Part shown: positions 5,733-6,862 of the stretch, in pieces
Layout of the letters: every line of letters starts with the position of its first letter
How positions within the stretch are numbered: the first letter of the stretch is position 1
Origin: Firmicutes bacterium ADurb.Bin467
Lineage (GTDB): Bacteria > Bacillota > Clostridia > Christensenellales > Aristaeellaceae
Length of the DNA stretch: 6,862 bases
Assembly (NCBI GenBank): GCA_002068815.1
Contig: MWAC01000276.1
Span: forward strand, 1-6,862
Reading direction: 5' to 3'
Notes under the pieces: model-generated
The model's database searches: none
Told to the model about the DNA's origin: nothing
The model's input: the letters and a program-made list of their open reading frames with translations, nothing else
Made by a program: the position numbers and the translations under genes

Positions 5733-6862
5733 TTATTCGAAGTGCGCGTACTCGAAGTAGATGTGCCCGATCGGGTTCTTGACGATCCCCTTGATGTTGG
5801 GCTTCACGAGGTACGGGTCCTCGTAGGAGTACATCGGCATGCCGGGCATCTGGTCGACGAGGTACTTCTCGATCTCGATCAGCTTCGCCTCGCGCTCGGC
5901 CGGATCGGTGATCTTGCCGGCCTCGGCGAACATGCCGTCGTACACCGGGTCGTCCCACTGGTTCTCGGAGGCGTTCGAGCCGGTGACCCAGATCTTGAGG
6001 TTCGCGCTCGGGTCGACGTAGTCGCAGGTATAGCCGTTGCGGTCCGTCGAGAAGTGGCCCGCGGCGAGCTCATCCCAGTACACGGCCGACTCGTAGGTCG
6101 TGATCGAGTACTCGACGCCGAGGTTCGCCTTCCACATCTCGCCGATGACCTGCGCCATCAGCTTCTGCTCGTTGTCGTTCTTCGTCACGATCTCGACGAC
6201 CGGGAAATTCTCGCCGTTCGGGTATCCGGCCTCGGCGAGCAGCGCCTTCGCGGCCTCGGGGTCCTCCTTGAACATGTCGCCGGCGATGTCGCGGTAGCTC
6301 GCGCCCTCGGTGGAGAGCGACGGCTGCGAGTACGGCACGAAGCCGTAGACCGGCTTTTCGACGAGGCCGAGCACATTCAAAACCGCCTGGCGGTCGATCG
6401 CCATCGCGAACGCCTGGCGCACGCGCTTGTCGGAGAACTCCGGCAGCGAGCAGTTGAAGTCGCAGTACTGTATGCCGATCTTGCCCGAGGTGAAGAACTC
6501 GTCCGAGCCCGCGTACTGCTTGAGCGCGTCGGGGCTCAGTTCGTCGGAGACGTTGATCTCGCCGTTGTTGTAGGCGGTCAGCTCCGTCGCCTTGTCGGGG
6601 ATGATGACGATCTTCACGCCGTCGATCTGAATCTCGTCGGCGAGGTAGTAATTCGGGTTCGGGACGAGCAGAAGGTGCGACAGCGAGCTGTATTCCTTCA
6701 GCATGAACGGCCCGTTCGAAACGTAGGTGTCGGGCGACTTCGTCCACGCCTCGGTGCCCTCGACGACGTCCTTCTTGACCGGCATGTACGAGGTCGTCGC
6801 GGTCATCGACAGGAACCACGGCGCGAGCGTCTCGAGTTCGCACACGAGCGTCAGGTCGTCGG
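5733..6862 (-). CDS. Extracellular solute-binding protein family 5 (oligopeptide/dipeptide type), C-terminal part
   Basis: This is the C-terminal part (about 375 residues) of a family 5 solute-binding protein, the external capture component of OppA/DppA-like peptide, nickel or oligosaccharide ABC importers. The frame is open through the right edge. A GTG at 6845 is not the real start, because codons upstream of it read DDLTLV, continuing the family's typical transport-domain text. Recognisable blocks, counting from that GTG as residue 1, are VSNGPFMLKEY (42-52), LVPNPNYYLADEIQIDGV (60-77), AYNNGEINVS (91-100) and SDKRVRQAFAMAIDRQAVL (138-156), the last being the highly conserved RVRqA...AIDR motif. 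Full members are about 500-600 residues, so the signal peptide and first lobe lie outside. The gene ends at a strong terminator, so it is the last or only gene of its transcript in this direction. The ligand is unknown. Confidence 0.95.
   Translation of the reverse strand, partial: DDLTLVCELETLAPWFLSMTATTSYMPVKKDVVEGTEAWTKSPDTYVSNGPFMLKEYSSLSHLLLVPNPNYYLADEIQIDGVKIVIIPDKATELTAYNNGEINVSDELSPDALKQYAGSDEFFTSGKIGIQYCDFNCSLPEFSDKRVRQAFAMAIDRQAVLNVLGLVEKPVYGFVPYSQPSLSTEGASYRDIAGDMFKEDPEAAKALLAEAGYPNGENFPVVEIVTKNDNEQKLMAQVIGEMWKANLGVEYSITTYESAVYWDELAAGHFSTDRNGYTCDYVDPSANLKIWVTGSNASENQWDDPVYDGMFAEAGKITDPAEREAKLIEIEKYLVDQMPGMPMYSYEDPYLVKPNIKGIVKNPIGHIYFEYAHFE

Noticed and set aside
6843..6845. GTG as start of the family 5 solute-binding protein
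   Set aside because: The frame stays open upstream to the window edge and reads family-typical residues; the protein would lack its signal peptide and first lobe.
1..6862. CRISPR array, tRNA/rRNA, insertion sequence, phage or defence module
   Set aside because: No regularly spaced repeats, no transposase, recombinase, nuclease or toxin-like coding sequence, and no RNA gene signatures were seen on either strand.

Overview
The window is GC-rich with strongly GC-biased third codon positions, yet its promoters read as clean TTGACA/TATAAT sites and its ribosome binding sites as AGGAGG-type. Together with Firmicute-style short signal peptides, this suggests a high-GC anaerobic member of the Clostridia, of the gut or rumen kind often known only from metagenome assemblies. 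That placement is an inference; no rRNA or other marker gene is present.

Region 1 (1-3147, minus strand) is a ribose/galactose-type sugar ABC uptake operon. In transcription order it holds a secreted sugar-binding protein (2907-1948), a double-domain ATPase (1874-363) and the start of a permease (320 to the left edge, truncated). It has a strong sigma-70/sigma-A type promoter, a leader of about 90 nt with a cre/LacI-type operator and a small hairpin, and a perfect 14-bp inverted repeat between the binding-protein and ATPase genes that probably raises binding-protein output relative to the membrane components.

Region 2 (3148-4479, minus strand) is a 443-residue protein related to the L-fucose/L-arabinose isomerase superfamily, with its own promoter. 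It lies just upstream of the transporter on the same strand, so a plausible picture is that the transporter imports a sugar that the isomerase converts from aldose to ketose. The substrate cannot be read from the sequence.

Region 3 (4480-5686) starts with a divergent intergenic region of 211 bp carrying two outward-facing promoters and several CGATA repeats. It is followed by a plus-strand gene for a secreted protein of unknown function built from two similar modules.

Region 4 (5687-6862, minus strand) holds a strong hairpin terminator and the C-terminal three quarters or so of a family 5 (oligopeptide/dipeptide type) extracellular solute-binding protein, cut by the right edge. It converges on the secreted-protein gene, with only 46 bp between the two stop codons.

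I see no CRISPR array, RNA gene, insertion sequence, phage gene or defence system. The more unusual points are a coherently asymmetric pair of ATP sites in the sugar ATPase, the compact divergent isomerase-like protein, the regulatory architecture of the sugar operon, and the duplicated secreted protein.
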